64,000 nt of DNA from Synechococcus sp. BO 8801 (GTDB lineage: Bacteria; Cyanobacteriota; Cyanobacteriia; PCC-6307; Cyanobiaceae). Under the pieces are notes generated by a model. That model was given only the letters and a program-made list of their open reading frames with translations, made no database searches and was not told the origin of the DNA. The position numbers and the translations under genes were made by a program. Positions 1 through 9,462 of this stretch are shown here, piece by piece. Where the stretch lies: assembly GCF_002252675.1 (NCBI RefSeq), contig NZ_NQKY01000008.1, positions 77,841 to 141,840 of the forward strand. The letters run 5' to 3'. How positions within the stretch are numbered: position 1 is the first letter of the stretch; each line of letters starts with the position of its first letter.

Positions 1-601
1 AGCGCACGTAGACCTCGATCACGTTGCTGGCACCTCCGCCCTGGTCGGCCCAGATCTCCTCAAGGATCTGCTCCCGGCTCACGACCGTTCCCTTCTGACG
101 CAGCAGCAGCAGCAGCAGCTGGTACTCCCGGGCCGTCAGGCTGAGCTGGCGCTGACCGCGCCACCCCTGGCAGGCCACCGGATCGATGCGCAGATCCGCC
201 ACCTTCAGCAGCGTGGACACCGGCATGGGGGCCTGGCGCCGGGCGAAGCCCAGGTGCAGCCGCAGCCGGGTGAGCAGGTCGCTCGTGCCCAGGCTGGGCA
301 GCCAGAAATCATCGGCGCCCCACTCCAGGCAATGGCTGCGGCTCTCGACGCTGTCGCTGGTGATGCCGAGCAGCAGTGGGCGGGCCCCCAGCCGGCGACG
401 CAGCTCCGGGATCCGCGCTTCGCTGCCGGGCGACAGGACCACCGCCGCCGGCAGCTCCTCCCCGGACTCCTGCAGCTGCGGCCGGTAACCGGAGACCTCC
501 AGCCGCGGCGCGAGGCCTGCGGCCTCCGGGCCCACCAGCAGCACCACGGTCGGTGGTGAGGACGTGGTCGAGGGTGGCGTGGTCGAGGGTGGCGTGGTCA
601 C
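1..601 (-). CDS. OmpR-type response regulator with degenerate receiver (C-terminus off the window)
   Basis: About 200 codons are visible; the gene runs off the left edge. The C-terminal part is a winged-helix DNA-binding domain of the OmpR/PhoB type ([15 protein letters not shown] followed by [12 protein letters not shown]). The N-terminal part has receiver-like length and hydrophobic strands, but the acidic pocket is missing. The strand-1 motif reads VVLLVGPEA instead of the usual acidic pair, and the phosphoacceptor position reads VVLSPGS, with Ser at about residue 57. The GTG start at 601-599 overlaps the nadK stop as GTGA, so the two genes are probably co-transcribed. The first 13 residues are Thr/Pro/Ser repeats from a 15-bp tandem repeat; a later GTG near 547 is an alternative start. 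It probably acts as a phosphorylation-independent regulator, which is inference. Confidence 0.85.
   Translation of the reverse strand, partial: MTTPPSTTPPSTTSSPPTVVLLVGPEAAGLAPRLEVSGYRPQLQESGEELPAAVVLSPGSEARIPELRRRLGARPLLLGITSDSVESRSHCLEWGADDFWLPSLGTSDLLTRLRLHLGFARRQAPMPVSTLLKVADLRIDPVACQGWRGQRQLSLTAREYQLLLLLLRQKGTVVSREQILEEIWADQGGGASNVIEVYVR
564..599. repeat. 15-bp tandem repeat at the start of the response regulator gene
   Basis: The unit gtggtcgagggtggc occurs at 564-578 and 579-593, followed by a partial copy to 599. On the minus strand it encodes the repeated TTPPS residues at the extreme N-terminus of the response regulator. The period is a multiple of three, so gain or loss of a unit would keep the frame. 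Confidence 0.85.
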
Positions 602-1524
602 AGGGGGGCGTCGGCGTGGCTGCTGGAGGGCTTGGCCACGTGGGGCAGGCCCCAGCCCAGCTTGTTGCGCAGCACCTGGAAGAACTCGTGGTCGGCCAGC
701 CGCACGAAGCGCACCGGATGCTCGCTGCGGCGCACCAGCACCCGGTCCTCGGGCCAGATGTAACAGCCGGCGCTGCCGTCGACCACCATCATCAGCCGCT
801 CGGGGGTGGCGGGGAACACGGTCACCGGCTCCTGGTCGCTGAAGACCAGGGCCCGGGAGGCGAGGGAATGGGCGGCGATCGGTGTCAGCTGCAGCACCGG
901 ACAGTCGGGGGTGATCACCGGCCCTCCGGCGCTGAGGGCGTAGGCGGTGGAGCCGGTGGGGGAGGAGAGGATCACCCCGTCGGCGGCGATGTCCACGGGG
1001 GCGTGGCGGCCGATGGCGATCTCGAAGTGGCACATGCTGGTGAGCGGCTCCCGGTGCAGGGCCATCTCGTTGAGACAGAGCACCTCCCAGCGCCGCTGCT
1101 CGCCCCGCATCACGCTCACCACCAGCATGGAGCGCTCCTCCACGGTCCATTCCCCGGCCACCACCTGGGCCAGGGCCTGGTCCAGGTCCTTGAGGTAGGC
1201 CTCCGCCAGGAACCCCAGATGGCCGGTGTTGATCGTCAGGATCGGCACGCCGATCGGGGCGGTCTGGCGGGCGGCGGAGAGAACGGTGCCGTCCCCCCCC
1301 AGCACCAGGGCCAGGGCCATCTCCTCATCGAAGCTGGCGGGCACGCAGGCGGCGTAGCCCCGGGAGCGCAGGTGCTGGTCGGGATTGGCGAAACCCACCA
1401 CGCCACCGGAGCTGCTCACCCGTGCGACCTCCAGCCCGGCGGCGGTCAGCCGGTTCTCGATCAGGTCGGCGGTGCTGATCGCCAGATCCTTGCCGTCATT
1501 GACGATCAGTCCGACCCGGGGCAC
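598..1524 (-). CDS. nadK: NAD kinase
   Basis: ATP-dependent (or polyphosphate-dependent) NAD kinase that makes NADP in the cytoplasm. The 308-residue product has the family hallmarks: GGDGT at about residues 76-80, [10 protein letters not shown] at about 98-107, an LNEMALHR segment, and [12 protein letters not shown] near residue 190. I chose the GTG start at 1524 because the conserved N-terminus ([11 protein letters not shown]) begins there. The open frame continues upstream to 1965 but reads low-complexity sequence with no family similarity. The stop overlaps the start of the downstream response regulator gene by four bases (GTGA). The opposite-strand sulfotransferase starts 216 bp upstream, and I see no clear promoter or RNA in that gap. 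Confidence 0.96.
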   Translation of the reverse strand: MPRVGLIVNDGKDLAISTADLIENRLTAAGLEVARVSSSGGVVGFANPDQHLRSRGYAACVPASFDEEMALALVLGGDGTVLSAARQTAPIGVPILTINTGHLGFLAEAYLKDLDQALAQVVAGEWTVEERSMLVVSVMRGEQRRWEVLCLNEMALHREPLTSMCHFEIAIGRHAPVDIAADGVILSSPTGSTAYALSAGGPVITPDCPVLQLTPIAAHSLASRALVFSDQEPVTVFPATPERLMMVVDGSAGCYIWPEDRVLVRRSEHPVRFVRLADHEFFQVLRNKLGWGLPHVAKPSSSHADAPL

Positions 1525-1740
1525 CGATCGCAGGCTGAATGGCAGACAGACTCTAGGAGGACGCGGAACGGCAGCCACGGCTGCAGGGGACGGGCGAAAC
1601 CAGGTTGGGGAGATGGCCTTTCGGCCTCCCTGGCCGTCGTCGCCGAACAGGGCCTGCAGGCCGAGTTGCCAGTGCCCGGATGGTTGAAGACAAAGCGACA
1701 GCGTTAACATCCGGGCACTTCGTCCCGTCGGCTGCTGCCG

Positions 1741-2607
1741 GTGAAGCTTCTTTACATCGGTGGTCTCGAGCACAGCGGGACCACCCTCACCGAGCAGTTG
1801 CTGAGCAGCCATTCCCGCAGCCTCAGCCTGGGAGAGATCGCTTCCTTCTTCTCTCCCTCCCACATGAAGGCCTATCTCCGTGCCTGGGGAGATCATGACG
1901 ACGTGCGTCGCTGTTCCTGTGGCAGTGACTGGGAGGATTGTTCCTTCTGGGGACAGCTCACCCATCTCAATGGCCTGAATTCAGACCTTCCTCTGGACGA
2001 GAAATATGCCCAGCTGATCAGATTCATCCGACGCCAGCTTGGTGATGATGTGCTGGTGACGGATTCTTCCAAGTCCGTGGAAGCCCTGGGCGCCCTGCGC
2101 AGTGCCCTGCGGCGCGAAGCCGCCAGCCAGGATCGTTTCGGGCTGATCCTCGTGACCAAGGATGTGCGCAGCTTCACGGCTTCGATGAAGCGCAAGAGTG
2201 GCGGCAAGGGGCTGCTTTCCGATTTCCGTTCGATGAACTACTGGACCCATGCCAATACCAAGTGGTTGAAGGTTCTGGCCGCCGATCCTTCCATCCCCCA
2301 TCGCATCAACCTTTACGAACACCTCTGTCTCGATACGCTGGGTCAGGTCAACGCGCTGCTGGCGATGGTTGAAGAAGCCCCCCTCCCCAGCCTGGACATC
2401 GCCAACACGCGATCGCACATCGCCATGGGGAACAAGGACTTCCTGATGCGCAATCGCAGCCGTGTCCGCTACGACCAGCGCTGGTTCACCGATGACGCCA
2501 TTCTTTTGGCCTATCTCATCAACGGCCCGGCCAGACGTCTCAACCACCGTTTCTATCGAATGGGCCAGCAGCTCGCCGCAGACCTGCCCAGGAGTTCAGC
2601 GATCTGA
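1741..2607 (+). CDS. P-loop sulfotransferase family protein
   Basis: This 288-residue protein begins with a PAPS-binding-type P-loop, [10 protein letters not shown] at residues 7-16, resembling the G-x-x-x-S-G-T-T signature of sulfotransferases. A second motif around residues 140-150 ([13 protein letters not shown]) resembles the 3'-phosphate-binding segment. Several Cys residues lie near residues 59-70. It starts with GTG at 1741, which is the first codon of the conserved domain. It is a monocistronic gene between nadK and pheS, convergent with pheS. The substrate is unknown: glycan, lipid or protein tyrosine are all possible. Its base composition looks slightly less GC-rich than its neighbours, which could indicate acquisition, but this is only an impression. 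Confidence 0.8.
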   Translation: MKLLYIGGLEHSGTTLTEQLLSSHSRSLSLGEIASFFSPSHMKAYLRAWGDHDDVRRCSCGSDWEDCSFWGQLTHLNGLNSDLPLDEKYAQLIRFIRRQLGDDVLVTDSSKSVEALGALRSALRREAASQDRFGLILVTKDVRSFTASMKRKSGGKGLLSDFRSMNYWTHANTKWLKVLAADPSIPHRINLYEHLCLDTLGQVNALLAMVEEAPLPSLDIANTRSHIAMGNKDFLMRNRSRVRYDQRWFTDDAILLAYLINGPARRLNHRFYRMGQQLAADLPRSSAI

Positions 2608-2668
2608 GGAGGCTGAATCAGGAGGGTGCGATCGACCAGGGTGCACGGCCGATCTCAGAGAACGCGGC

Positions 2669-3676
2669 TCAGAACTGCTCCAGGAAGCGCAGATCGCTGT
2701 TGAACAGCCGGCGGATGTCGTCGATGCCGTGGCGCACCATGCAGAACCGCTCCACCCCCAGGCCGGCGGCGAAGCCGCTCCAGCGTTCCGGATCGATGCC
2801 CAGGCCCTCCAGCACTGCCGGGTCCACCATGCCGCAGCCCATCACCTCCAGCCAGCGGCCCCGCCACTGCACGTCCACCTCGGCGGAGGGCTCGGTGAAG
2901 GGGAAATAGCTGGCCCGGAACCGCACCGGCAGATCACCGAAGAACTGCTGCAGGAAGGTGGTGACCGTGCCGCGCAGGTGGCTGAAATCCAGCCCCTCGT
3001 CGAGGGCGAGCACCTCCACCTGGTGGAACACCGGCGAGTGGGTGGCATCCACCGCATCGCGCCGGTAGACCCGCCCGGGGGCGATCACCCGCACCGGCGG
3101 GGGGTTGGCCTCGAGGTGGCGGATCTGCACGGGGGAGGTGTGGGTGCGGAGCAGCCGGTCGCCCCCCAGGTAGAAGGTGTCCTGCATGTCCCGGGCCGGG
3201 TGGTGCTCCGGGATGTTGAGGGCGGTGAAGTTGTAGTGGTCGGTTTCGATCTCGGGCCCTTCGGAAACCCGGTAGCCGAGGCCGGCGAAGATGTCGACGA
3301 TCTCCTCGATCGTGCTCTGCAGCGGATGGCGGTGGCCCGGCGGCACGTAGCTGCAGCCCGCCGTCACATCGATCCGCTCCCGCTCCAGCCGCTCCGCCAT
3401 GGCGGCGCTGCGGACGGCCTCGAGCCTGGCGCCCAGCAGCTGCTGCACCTGGTCCTTGAGGAGGTTGGCCCGCTGGCCCACCAGGGGGCGCTCCTCACCG
3501 GGGAGGCGGCCCATGGCACCGAGCACCCCGGAGAGCCGTCCCTTCTTGCCCAGCAGGCCCACCCGCAGCTCCTCAAGGGCCGTGGCGTCCCCGGCGGCGG
3601 CGATGGCGGCGGCGGCCTCCGCCTCCAGGCGCTCCAGCTGGTCGGTGAGCTGCTGCAGGCTGACGGTGGTGCTCAC
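2669..3676 (-). CDS. pheS: Phenylalanyl-tRNA synthetase alpha subunit
   Basis: Class II aminoacyl-tRNA synthetase subunit that charges tRNA-Phe as part of the alpha2-beta2 enzyme. The 335-residue product has the N-terminal coiled coil, the [19 protein letters not shown] segment, motif 2 ([11 protein letters not shown] region) and the motif 3 segment ([20 protein letters not shown]). The chosen GTG start at 3676 gives the usual length; the frame stays open a little further upstream to 3757. It is divergent from surE with about 74 bp between them. pheT is not in the window, as is common in cyanobacteria where the two subunit genes are unlinked. Confidence 0.97.
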   Translation of the reverse strand: MSTTVSLQQLTDQLERLEAEAAAAIAAAGDATALEELRVGLLGKKGRLSGVLGAMGRLPGEERPLVGQRANLLKDQVQQLLGARLEAVRSAAMAERLERERIDVTAGCSYVPPGHRHPLQSTIEEIVDIFAGLGYRVSEGPEIETDHYNFTALNIPEHHPARDMQDTFYLGGDRLLRTHTSPVQIRHLEANPPPVRVIAPGRVYRRDAVDATHSPVFHQVEVLALDEGLDFSHLRGTVTTFLQQFFGDLPVRFRASYFPFTEPSAEVDVQWRGRWLEVMGCGMVDPAVLEGLGIDPERWSGFAAGLGVERFCMVRHGIDDIRRLFNSDLRFLEQF

Positions 3677-3750
3677 GGCACGGATCGGGGGGAGGAAGCG
3701 ACTGTAGGCAGCAGCGTCTAGCTTGCCGGCAGTCCACGCGGTCGAGGCCG

Positions 3751-4563
3751 ATGGCACCGCTCCGGATCCTGATCAGCAACGACGACGGGGTGTTCGCCGA
3801 CGGCATCCAGGCCCTGGCGGCCGAGGCCGTCGGCCGCGGCCACACCGTCACCGTGGTCTGCCCGGACCGGGAGCGCTCCGCCACCGGCCACGGACTCACC
3901 CTCCAGACCCCGTTGCGGGCGGAGCGGGCCGACGAACTCTTCGCGGCGGGCGTCACCGCCTGGGCCTGCAGCGGCACCCCCTCCGACTGCGTCAAGCTGG
4001 CCCTGTTCCGGCTGCTGGAGCAGCCGCCGGACCTGGTGCTCTCCGGCATCAACCACGGCCCCAACCTCGGCACCGACGTGCTCTATTCGGGCACCGTCTC
4101 GGCGGCGATGGAGGGCACGATCGAGGGACTGCCGGCCTTGGCGGTGAGCAGCGCCGACTTCCACTGGCGTCGCTTCGAGGCGGCGGCGGCCCTGGCCCTT
4201 GATGTGGCCGAGCGGATGCTGGCCACCAGCTGGCCCGAGGGGCTGCTGCTCAATCTCAACGTCCCGCCCCGGCCCGCCGCAGACCTCGCCCCGCTGCGCT
4301 GGTGCCGCACGGCCGTGCGGCGCTACATCGATCAGTTCGAGAAACGCACCGATCCCCGTGGCCGCACCTACTACTGGCTGGCCGGCGAAGTGGTCGACGA
4401 CCTCGAGGGCACCGGCGCCGGTCCGGCCGAATGGCCCACCGATGTGGCCTGGGTGCAGCAGGGCGGACCGTCCCTGACGCCCCTGCAGCCCGAACTCTTC
4501 TGGCGGGGCTCCGTCGCCTCATTGCCGGCCGTGGAGGCCTTGGGCGATCAGGTCTTGCGATAG
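3751..4563 (+). CDS. surE: 5'/3'-nucleotidase SurE
   Basis: Metal-dependent phosphatase acting on nucleoside 5'- and 3'-monophosphates. The 270-residue product starts ILISNDDG (metal-binding Asp pair at residues 11-12) and has the family motif [20 protein letters not shown] with downstream Ala-rich helix. The ATG at 3751 precedes the conserved N-terminus directly. The gene is divergent from pheS, and its last 16 bases overlap the convergent DUF3611 gene. Confidence 0.96.
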   Translation: MAPLRILISNDDGVFADGIQALAAEAVGRGHTVTVVCPDRERSATGHGLTLQTPLRAERADELFAAGVTAWACSGTPSDCVKLALFRLLEQPPDLVLSGINHGPNLGTDVLYSGTVSAAMEGTIEGLPALAVSSADFHWRRFEAAAALALDVAERMLATSWPEGLLLNLNVPPRPAADLAPLRWCRTAVRRYIDQFEKRTDPRGRTYYWLAGEVVDDLEGTGAGPAEWPTDVAWVQQGGPSLTPLQPELFWRGSVASLPAVEALGDQVLR

Positions 4564-5129
4564 ATCCGCTGCAGCAGCCACAAGCTGAGGATCAGGGCGA
4601 TCAGGTGGGCGAACAGCACCTGGGTGTTGCTCAGCACCGAAAGCATCTCGATCGAGGTGATCGGCAGCCCCACCACCCGGCCGCCGCTGCCTGGGGTCCC
4701 CTGCATCTGGGCCCCGAAGAAGCCCGGCACCTGCTGGGAGGCCTGCACGAAGAGGCTGCCGGCCAGGGCCTGATAGCCCACCGCCGCGAGGGTGAGCCCG
4801 CCCAGGTCGGCCAATAGACCGCGTTTCACCAGGCGCGTGGTTTCGCCCTTGCTGGGGCGTGCCGGGCTGGCCAGGGCGCGGCCGCAGCGCACCACCAGCC
4901 AGGATTGCCACAGACTCCAGAGCAGAACCAGGAATGACAGGGTGGTGAGGGAAAGGCCGGGGCCCAGCCCCAGGGCACGGGAGGAGTTGGCCGCCATCTG
5001 GCCGCCGATGTTGTTGAAGATCAGCACCCCCACCACCACCACTCCGAGGGCGAGCTGGACCCAGAAGCGCACCCAGCCCATGCGGCGCAGGGCATCGGCC
5101 ATGCGCTGCAGATCCAGCGTGTCGACCAT
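4548..5129 (-). CDS. DUF3611 family membrane protein
   Basis: This 193-residue integral membrane protein has about four hydrophobic segments: [15 protein letters not shown] near residues 21-35, [20 protein letters not shown] near 65-84, a weaker one around [18 protein letters not shown], and a C-terminal [16 protein letters not shown]. Layout and length match the DUF3611 family found in cyanobacteria and plastids, whose function is not established. The ATG at 5129 is chosen; the upstream open frame is the antisense shadow of ribF. The gene is divergent from ribF by about 30 bp and converges with surE, overlapping its end. Confidence 0.8.
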   Translation of the reverse strand: MVDTLDLQRMADALRRMGWVRFWVQLALGVVVVGVLIFNNIGGQMAANSSRALGLGPGLSLTTLSFLVLLWSLWQSWLVVRCGRALASPARPSKGETTRLVKRGLLADLGGLTLAAVGYQALAGSLFVQASQQVPGFFGAQMQGTPGSGGRVVGLPITSIEMLSVLSNTQVLFAHLIALILSLWLLQRIYRKT

Positions 5130-5159
5130 GGGGAGAAGGGCGAAGGCCCCAAACTTGGC

Positions 5160-6149
5160 ATGGGAGGATCCAGCCGGCGAGGGCCGAGGCCGTTGATCCC
5201 GCTTCACGACCCCTCCAGCGCCCTGCGCCCCACCGCCGTCGCCCTGGGCAGCTTTGATGGCCTGCATCGGGGTCACCGGAGCGTGATCGCCGCCGTCACC
5301 GCGCCCATGGCCGCCGGCCAGGAGCGGGCGGTGCCCACGGTGGTCAGCTTCTGGCCCCATCCCCGCGAGGTGCTCCACGGCGAAACGCGGCTGCGGCTCG
5401 ATCTCCCGGAGGAGAAGCTGGAACTGCTCGAACCCCTCGGCATCGAGCAGCTGGTGCTGGTGCCCTTCACCCGCGAGCTGGCGGCGCTGACCCCGGAGCC
5501 CTTCGTGCGCCAGGTGCTGGCCGAACGGCTCCAGGCCCGCAGGATCGCGGTGGGCACCAACTTCCGCTTCGGCGTCGATCGCCGCGGGGACGTGGACGAC
5601 CTGGCCCGCATCGGCGCCAGCTTCGGCATCGACGTGCAGGTGGTGCCGATGCTGTGGGATGGGGCCGAGCGGGTGAGCAGCAGTCGCATCCGGCGGGCCC
5701 TGGCGGCCGGCGACATCGACGAGGCGGCGCGGCTGCTGGAGCGTCCCTACCGTTTCAGCGGCCAGGTGGTGAGCGGTCGGGGCCTGGGGCGCCAGCTGGG
5801 CTGGCCCACCGCCAACCTGGCGGTGGACGGCCGAAAGTTCCTGCCGCTGGAAGGGGTCTATGCGGCCCTGGCCTGGCGCGACGGCGGCGAGGGACCGATG
5901 GCGGCGGTGATGAACCTGGGCCCCCAGCCCACCGTCGATCCCCTGGCCCCATCGGCGGTGGAGGTGCACCTGCTGGAGCGCCGGCTGGAGCTGGTGGGGG
6001 CCCATCTGACCGTGCAGCCCCTGCGGCTGCTGCGGCGCCAGCAGGCGTTCGCCAGCCTCGAGGCCCTCAGCGAGCAGATCCGGCTGGATGCCGATCGGGC
6101 CGGCGATCTCTGCCGGACACTCGGACCCCCTGGGGAGGCTTCCACCTAG
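5160..6149 (+). CDS. ribF: Bifunctional riboflavin kinase / FAD synthetase
   Basis: Phosphorylates riboflavin to FMN, then adenylates FMN to FAD. The N-terminal nucleotidyltransferase domain carries ALGSFDGLHRGHR (residues 28-40). The C-terminal flavokinase domain carries SGRGLGRQLGWPTANL and the later AVMNLGPQPTV segment. Length is 329 residues from ATG 5160. An in-frame TTG at 5193 begins just before the conserved part (IPLHDP) and is a plausible alternative start, since the first 11 residues look non-conserved. thiE follows after about 70 bp. Confidence 0.96.
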   Translation: MGGSSRRGPRPLIPLHDPSSALRPTAVALGSFDGLHRGHRSVIAAVTAPMAAGQERAVPTVVSFWPHPREVLHGETRLRLDLPEEKLELLEPLGIEQLVLVPFTRELAALTPEPFVRQVLAERLQARRIAVGTNFRFGVDRRGDVDDLARIGASFGIDVQVVPMLWDGAERVSSSRIRRALAAGDIDEAARLLERPYRFSGQVVSGRGLGRQLGWPTANLAVDGRKFLPLEGVYAALAWRDGGEGPMAAVMNLGPQPTVDPLAPSAVEVHLLERRLELVGAHLTVQPLRLLRRQQAFASLEALSEQIRLDADRAGDLCRTLGPPGEAST

Positions 6150-6220
6150 GGGCAGGACATCAGTTCCTCCCGCCCGAAGAAGCCCTCCCATACCCTGGAG
6201 GCCTCACCCGCCCCGGTCCG

Positions 6221-7336
6221 GTGACGCCCCAGCCTCCAGTCCCGTCGCCGCCGCTGTCCGGCCGTGAGCGTGGTTCCACCCACCGTGCCGCCAGCGAGCG
6301 TGCCGCCATCGAGCGGCTGCTTGATGCCAACCTCGACCGGGCTCGGGAGGGGCTGCGGGTGCTGGAGGACTGGGCCCGCTTCGCCCTCGACCGTCCCGAC
6401 CTGGTGGCCCGTACCAAGGACCTGCGCCAGCGCCTGGGGCGGCTGCACCGGACCTCCTACAAGCTGGCCCGGCACACCGCCAGCGACCCGGCCACGGGCC
6501 TGGCCCATCCGGCCCAGGCCGAACGGCAGGACGGCGCCAGTGTCCTGGCCGCCAACGCCGGACGGGTGCAGGAGGCCCTGCGGGTGCTGGAGGAGTTCGG
6601 CCGGCTTGAGGACCCGGAGCTGGCGGCCGAGGCGGCGTCGATCCGCTACGCCCTCTACGACGTGGAGGTGGATCTGCTCCAGGCCGGCCGTGACGGCGAC
6701 GGGCGCCGGGCCCTGCTGCGCCGCTGCCATCTGTACCTGGTGACCAGCCCGGTGGACGGCCTGGAGGCCGTGGTGGCCGCCGCCCTGGCGGCGGGGCTGC
6801 AGCTGGTGCAGTACCGCGCCAAACCCGACGCCCCCCTGGATGACCGGAGTCGCTTCGCCCAGGCCAGCGCCCTGCGCCAGCTCTGCCACCGCCATGGCGC
6901 CCTGTTCCTGGTCAACGACCGCATCGACCTGGCCCTGGCGGTGGGGGCCGACGGCGTCCACCTCGGCCAGGGCGACCTGCCGCCCTCGGTGGCCCGCCGC
7001 CTGCTGGGGCCCGACCGGCTGATCGGCCGCAGCACCCACCGGCTCGAGGACTTGCGCCAGGCGGTCGCCGATGGCTGCGACTACGTGGGGGTGGGGCCCG
7101 TCAACGCCACGCCCACCAAGCCCGGCCGCGAGCCGGTGGGGCTGGCCTACGTGACCCAGGCGGCGGCGGAATCCCCCCTGCCCTTCTTCGCCATCGGCGG
7201 CATCGATCCGGGCAACCTGGCCGCCGTGCGCCGTGCCGGGGCGGATCGGGTGGCGGTGGTGCGGGCCATCACGGCCGCCGCCGACCCCGGCGCCGCGGTC
7301 GCCGCCCTGCTGGCGGGGCTGGAGGCTGAGGCATGA
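6221..7336 (+). CDS. thiE: Thiamine-phosphate synthase with cyanobacterial N-terminal domain
   Basis: Joins HMP-pyrophosphate and thiazole phosphate to give thiamine phosphate. The 371-residue product is longer than ordinary ThiE (about 210) because it carries the helical N-terminal domain typical of cyanobacterial ThiE (residues about 25-160, with the two related segments LDANLDRAREGLRVLEDW and AANAGRVQEALRVLEEFG). The barrel follows, with YLVTSPVDG, QLVQYRAK, FLVNDRIDLA, VGVGPVNATPTKPGR (phosphate and pyrophosphate binding) and FAIGGIDPGNL. I chose GTG 6221; the frame is open far upstream as a ribF shadow. It overlaps thiS by four bases (ATGA). Confidence 0.95.
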   Translation: MTPQPPVPSPPLSGRERGSTHRAASERAAIERLLDANLDRAREGLRVLEDWARFALDRPDLVARTKDLRQRLGRLHRTSYKLARHTASDPATGLAHPAQAERQDGASVLAANAGRVQEALRVLEEFGRLEDPELAAEAASIRYALYDVEVDLLQAGRDGDGRRALLRRCHLYLVTSPVDGLEAVVAAALAAGLQLVQYRAKPDAPLDDRSRFAQASALRQLCHRHGALFLVNDRIDLALAVGADGVHLGQGDLPPSVARRLLGPDRLIGRSTHRLEDLRQAVADGCDYVGVGPVNATPTKPGREPVGLAYVTQAAAESPLPFFAIGGIDPGNLAAVRRAGADRVAVVRAITAAADPGAAVAALLAGLEAEA

Positions 7337-7560
7337 CGGGTGGCATGACGGGAGACCTGCTGCTGCGGGTCAATGGGGAAGCGCGCCGCTGCCCCGCGGG
7401 TCTGTGTCTCGATGCCGTGCTCGTGGCGCTCGGCTACCAGCCGCGTCTGGTGGTGGTGGAGTTCAACGGTGAGATCCTGCCCAGGGATCGCTGGCCAGCC
7501 CAGGCTGTGGTGGAATCCGATGTGCTGGAAGTGGTCACCATCGTGGGGGGCGGTTCCTAG
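7333..7560 (+). CDS. thiS: Sulfur carrier protein ThiS
   Basis: Small ubiquitin-like sulfur carrier (75 residues) that donates sulfur for the thiazole ring of thiamine. It overlaps thiE with ATGA, so the two are translationally coupled. The beta-grasp core and the ending LEVVTIVGGG match ThiS. One extra Ser follows the Gly run, so the encoded C-terminus is GGGS rather than a bare Gly. A second in-frame ATG at 7345 could also serve as start. Confidence 0.92.
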   Translation: MTGGMTGDLLLRVNGEARRCPAGLCLDAVLVALGYQPRLVVVEFNGEILPRDRWPAQAVVESDVLEVVTIVGGGS

Positions 7561-7587
7561 ATTCCTGCCATCGCAACGTCGTACCCC

Positions 7588-8538
7588 ATGGGTTCCCGCT
7601 TGTTCCGGCGCCTGGCCGGTCTGATGGTCGTGCCCGTGCTGGTGGCCGGCCTGGTGATCGCCTCCCCGCCGCCGGCCCAGGCCGCCAGCGGTGGTCGCAT
7701 CGGTGGTGGCAGCTTCCGTTCGGCGCCCTCCATGCCCCGCAGCTACGGCGGCGGCGGTGGCTACGGGGGCGGCAGCTTCGGCGGCGGCGGCTACCGGGGC
7801 GGCGGCATCGGCTTCCCCTTCATCGTGCCGATCTTCGGTTTCGGTGGCGGCGGCCTGTTCGGTTTTCTGATCCTGATGGCCGTGGCCGGCGTGGTGGTCA
7901 ACGCCCTGCGCGGCGGTGGCGGCGGCCCGGCCCTGGCGGGTTCCGGTTCCGAGCTTTCCTACAGGCCACGCCCGGACGGGCCGGTCTCGATCGCCCAGGT
8001 CCAGGTGGGCCTGCTGGCGTCCGCCCGCGATCTCCAGGACGATCTGCGCCGGCTGGCCGGTTCGTCGGACACCTCCAGCAGCAGCGGCCTGCAGCGGGTG
8101 CTGCAGGAAACCAGCCTCTCCCTGCTGCGCCATCCCGATCTCTGGGTGTACGCCAACGGCGAAGTGGGCCAGGTGCCCTTCGCCAGCGCCGAATCCACCT
8201 TCAACCGGCTCTCCATGCAGGAGCGCAGCAAGCTGGAACGCGAACTCACCGCCAACGTGGCCGGGCGCCGCTTCAGTGAGCCCGCCCCCGTGGCCCCCGG
8301 TGCCAGCGATGCCGCCAGCGATTTCATCGTCGTCACCCTGCTGGTGGCCAGCCGGCGCAACCTGGCGATCAAGGGGGCCGGCACCGCCGACGACCTGCGC
8401 GATTCGCTCCAGAAACTCGGTGCAGTCGGCGCGGACGATCTGCTGGCCATCGAGGTGATCTGGCAGCCGGAAGGGGCCGGCGAGGTGCTCACCACCGAGC
8501 AGGTGATCACGGCCTACCCCAACCTGCAGCATCTCTGA
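7588..8538 (+). CDS. DUF1517 family exported/membrane protein
   Basis: The 316-residue protein has an N-terminal signal or anchor (FRRLAGLMVVPVLVAGLVIA, then PPPAQAA as a likely signal-peptidase site). A Gly/Ser/Tyr-rich stretch follows (residues about 38-75), then a hydrophobic segment (FGFLILMAVAGVVVNAL), then a soluble domain of about 200 residues. This matches the DUF1517 family of cyanobacteria and plants, whose function is unknown. The conserved C-terminal part holds FIVVTLLVASR and LLAIEVIWQPE. The gene starts 27 bp after thiS and may be co-transcribed with it. Confidence 0.85.
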   Translation: MGSRLFRRLAGLMVVPVLVAGLVIASPPPAQAASGGRIGGGSFRSAPSMPRSYGGGGGYGGGSFGGGGYRGGGIGFPFIVPIFGFGGGGLFGFLILMAVAGVVVNALRGGGGGPALAGSGSELSYRPRPDGPVSIAQVQVGLLASARDLQDDLRRLAGSSDTSSSSGLQRVLQETSLSLLRHPDLWVYANGEVGQVPFASAESTFNRLSMQERSKLERELTANVAGRRFSEPAPVAPGASDAASDFIVVTLLVASRRNLAIKGAGTADDLRDSLQKLGAVGADDLLAIEVIWQPEGAGEVLTTEQVITAYPNLQHL

Positions 8539-8601
8539 ACCTGCGGCCTTGCCGGCCGGCCTGCCGTCCCCCACACTGCGCGGCAGAAGCCGCAGGCGCC
8601 G

Positions 8602-8760
8602 ATGCCTCCCCATCGGATCAGCTGGATCAACTCCCCGGTGCTGCTGGAGGCCATCGAGCGTTACGAGCAGGGCCGTCTGCCGCGCCCCCTGGCCCTCTGG
8701 CTCCAGACCGTGCTGGAGCTGGAGGCTCCTCCGGCGGGTCCCCTGCGTCCCGGCGGCTGA
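8602..8760 (+). CDS. Small hypothetical protein (52 aa)
   Basis: A 52-codon frame starts at ATG 8602 and ends exactly one base before the convergent larB gene. The product has a coherent amphipathic, non-repetitive sequence (RISWINSPVLLEAIERYEQG, then PRPLALWLQTVLELE) that looks like a folded small protein. It lies 63 bp downstream of the DUF1517 gene. I do not recognise a family. It could be a real small cyanobacterial gene, but chance openness in this GC-rich DNA cannot be excluded. Confidence 0.55.
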   Translation: MPPHRISWINSPVLLEAIERYEQGRLPRPLALWLQTVLELEAPPAGPLRPGG

Positions 8761-9462
8761 TCAGCCGGCCCGGTCCAGCTGCAGGATCCGCAGGGCGGCC
8801 ATGGCGGCCCCGTAGCCGTTGTCGATGTTCACCACGGTGAGCCCGGGGGCGCAGCTGGCCAGCATGCCCATCAGGGCCGCCTGGCCGCCGGCGCTCACCC
8901 CATAGCCCACCGCCACCGGCACCCCGATCACCGGCTGGGGCAGCAGGCCGGCCAGCACGGTGGGCAGGGCCCCCTCCATGCCGGCGCAGGCGATCAGCAC
9001 CCGGGCCTGGCGCAGCCCCTCCAGCTGCCCCAGGAGCCGGTGCAGTCCGGCCACGCCCACGTCGAGCACCAGGTCGCTGGCCACCCCATGGCAGGCCAGG
9101 CCCAGGCGCGCCTCGGCCGCCACCGTGAGGTCGCTGCTGCCGCCGCCGAGCACCGCCACCCGCCCGAGGGCCGGATCCGGCGGCGGCGGTGCGGGCCAGG
9201 TGAGGCAGCGGGCCAGCGGATGGTGGACGGGGGCTTCCCCGTCCCCGAGGGCCCCAAGGGCGTCCAAGCGCTCCTGGAGCCGCCGCTCCACCGCCGCGGC
9301 CTTCTCCGCCGACATGCGGGTCACCAGGGCCAGCTCCCCGGCCCGGCGCATCTCCAGCATCACGGCGGCGATCTGCTCGACGCTCTTGTGCTCGCCCCAG
9401 ACCGCCTCCACCATGCCGAGCCGCCCGCGGCGGCCCAGGTCGAGCCGGGCGTCCTCGCTCAA
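8761..9462 (-). CDS. larB: LarB-like nickel pincer cofactor biosynthesis protein
   Basis: The C-terminal half is a PurE-like (AIR carboxylase) fold with VLGGGSSDL, ACAGMEGALP, VIGVPVAVGYG and VVNIDNGYGAA, as in LarB. LarB carboxylates and hydrolyses nicotinic acid adenine dinucleotide to begin nickel-pincer cofactor synthesis. Length is 233 residues from a TTG at 9462, which follows GGAGGAGGGG and overlaps the upstream gene's stop as TTGA. The frame is open further upstream only as a shadow. larC and larE are not nearby, so the function in this genome depends on unlinked genes. Confidence 0.85.
   Translation of the reverse strand: MSEDARLDLGRRGRLGMVEAVWGEHKSVEQIAAVMLEMRRAGELALVTRMSAEKAAAVERRLQERLDALGALGDGEAPVHHPLARCLTWPAPPPPDPALGRVAVLGGGSSDLTVAAEARLGLACHGVASDLVLDVGVAGLHRLLGQLEGLRQARVLIACAGMEGALPTVLAGLLPQPVIGVPVAVGYGVSAGGQAALMGMLASCAPGLTVVNIDNGYGAAMAALRILQLDRAG

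Noticed and set aside
598..1965. Extended NAD kinase starting at 1965
   Set aside because: The additional 147 residues have no similarity to NadK and overlap the divergent sulfotransferase; GTG 1524 gives the family N-terminus.
2609..2667. Possible terminator between the convergent sulfotransferase and pheS genes
   Set aside because: An 8-bp inverted repeat (GATCGACC / GGCCGATC) with one mismatch is present but no T-run follows on either strand.
5654..6220. Upstream extension of thiE to 5654
   Set aside because: This stretch is an alternative frame of ribF and reads Gly/Ala/Arg-rich; it lacks similarity to ThiE.
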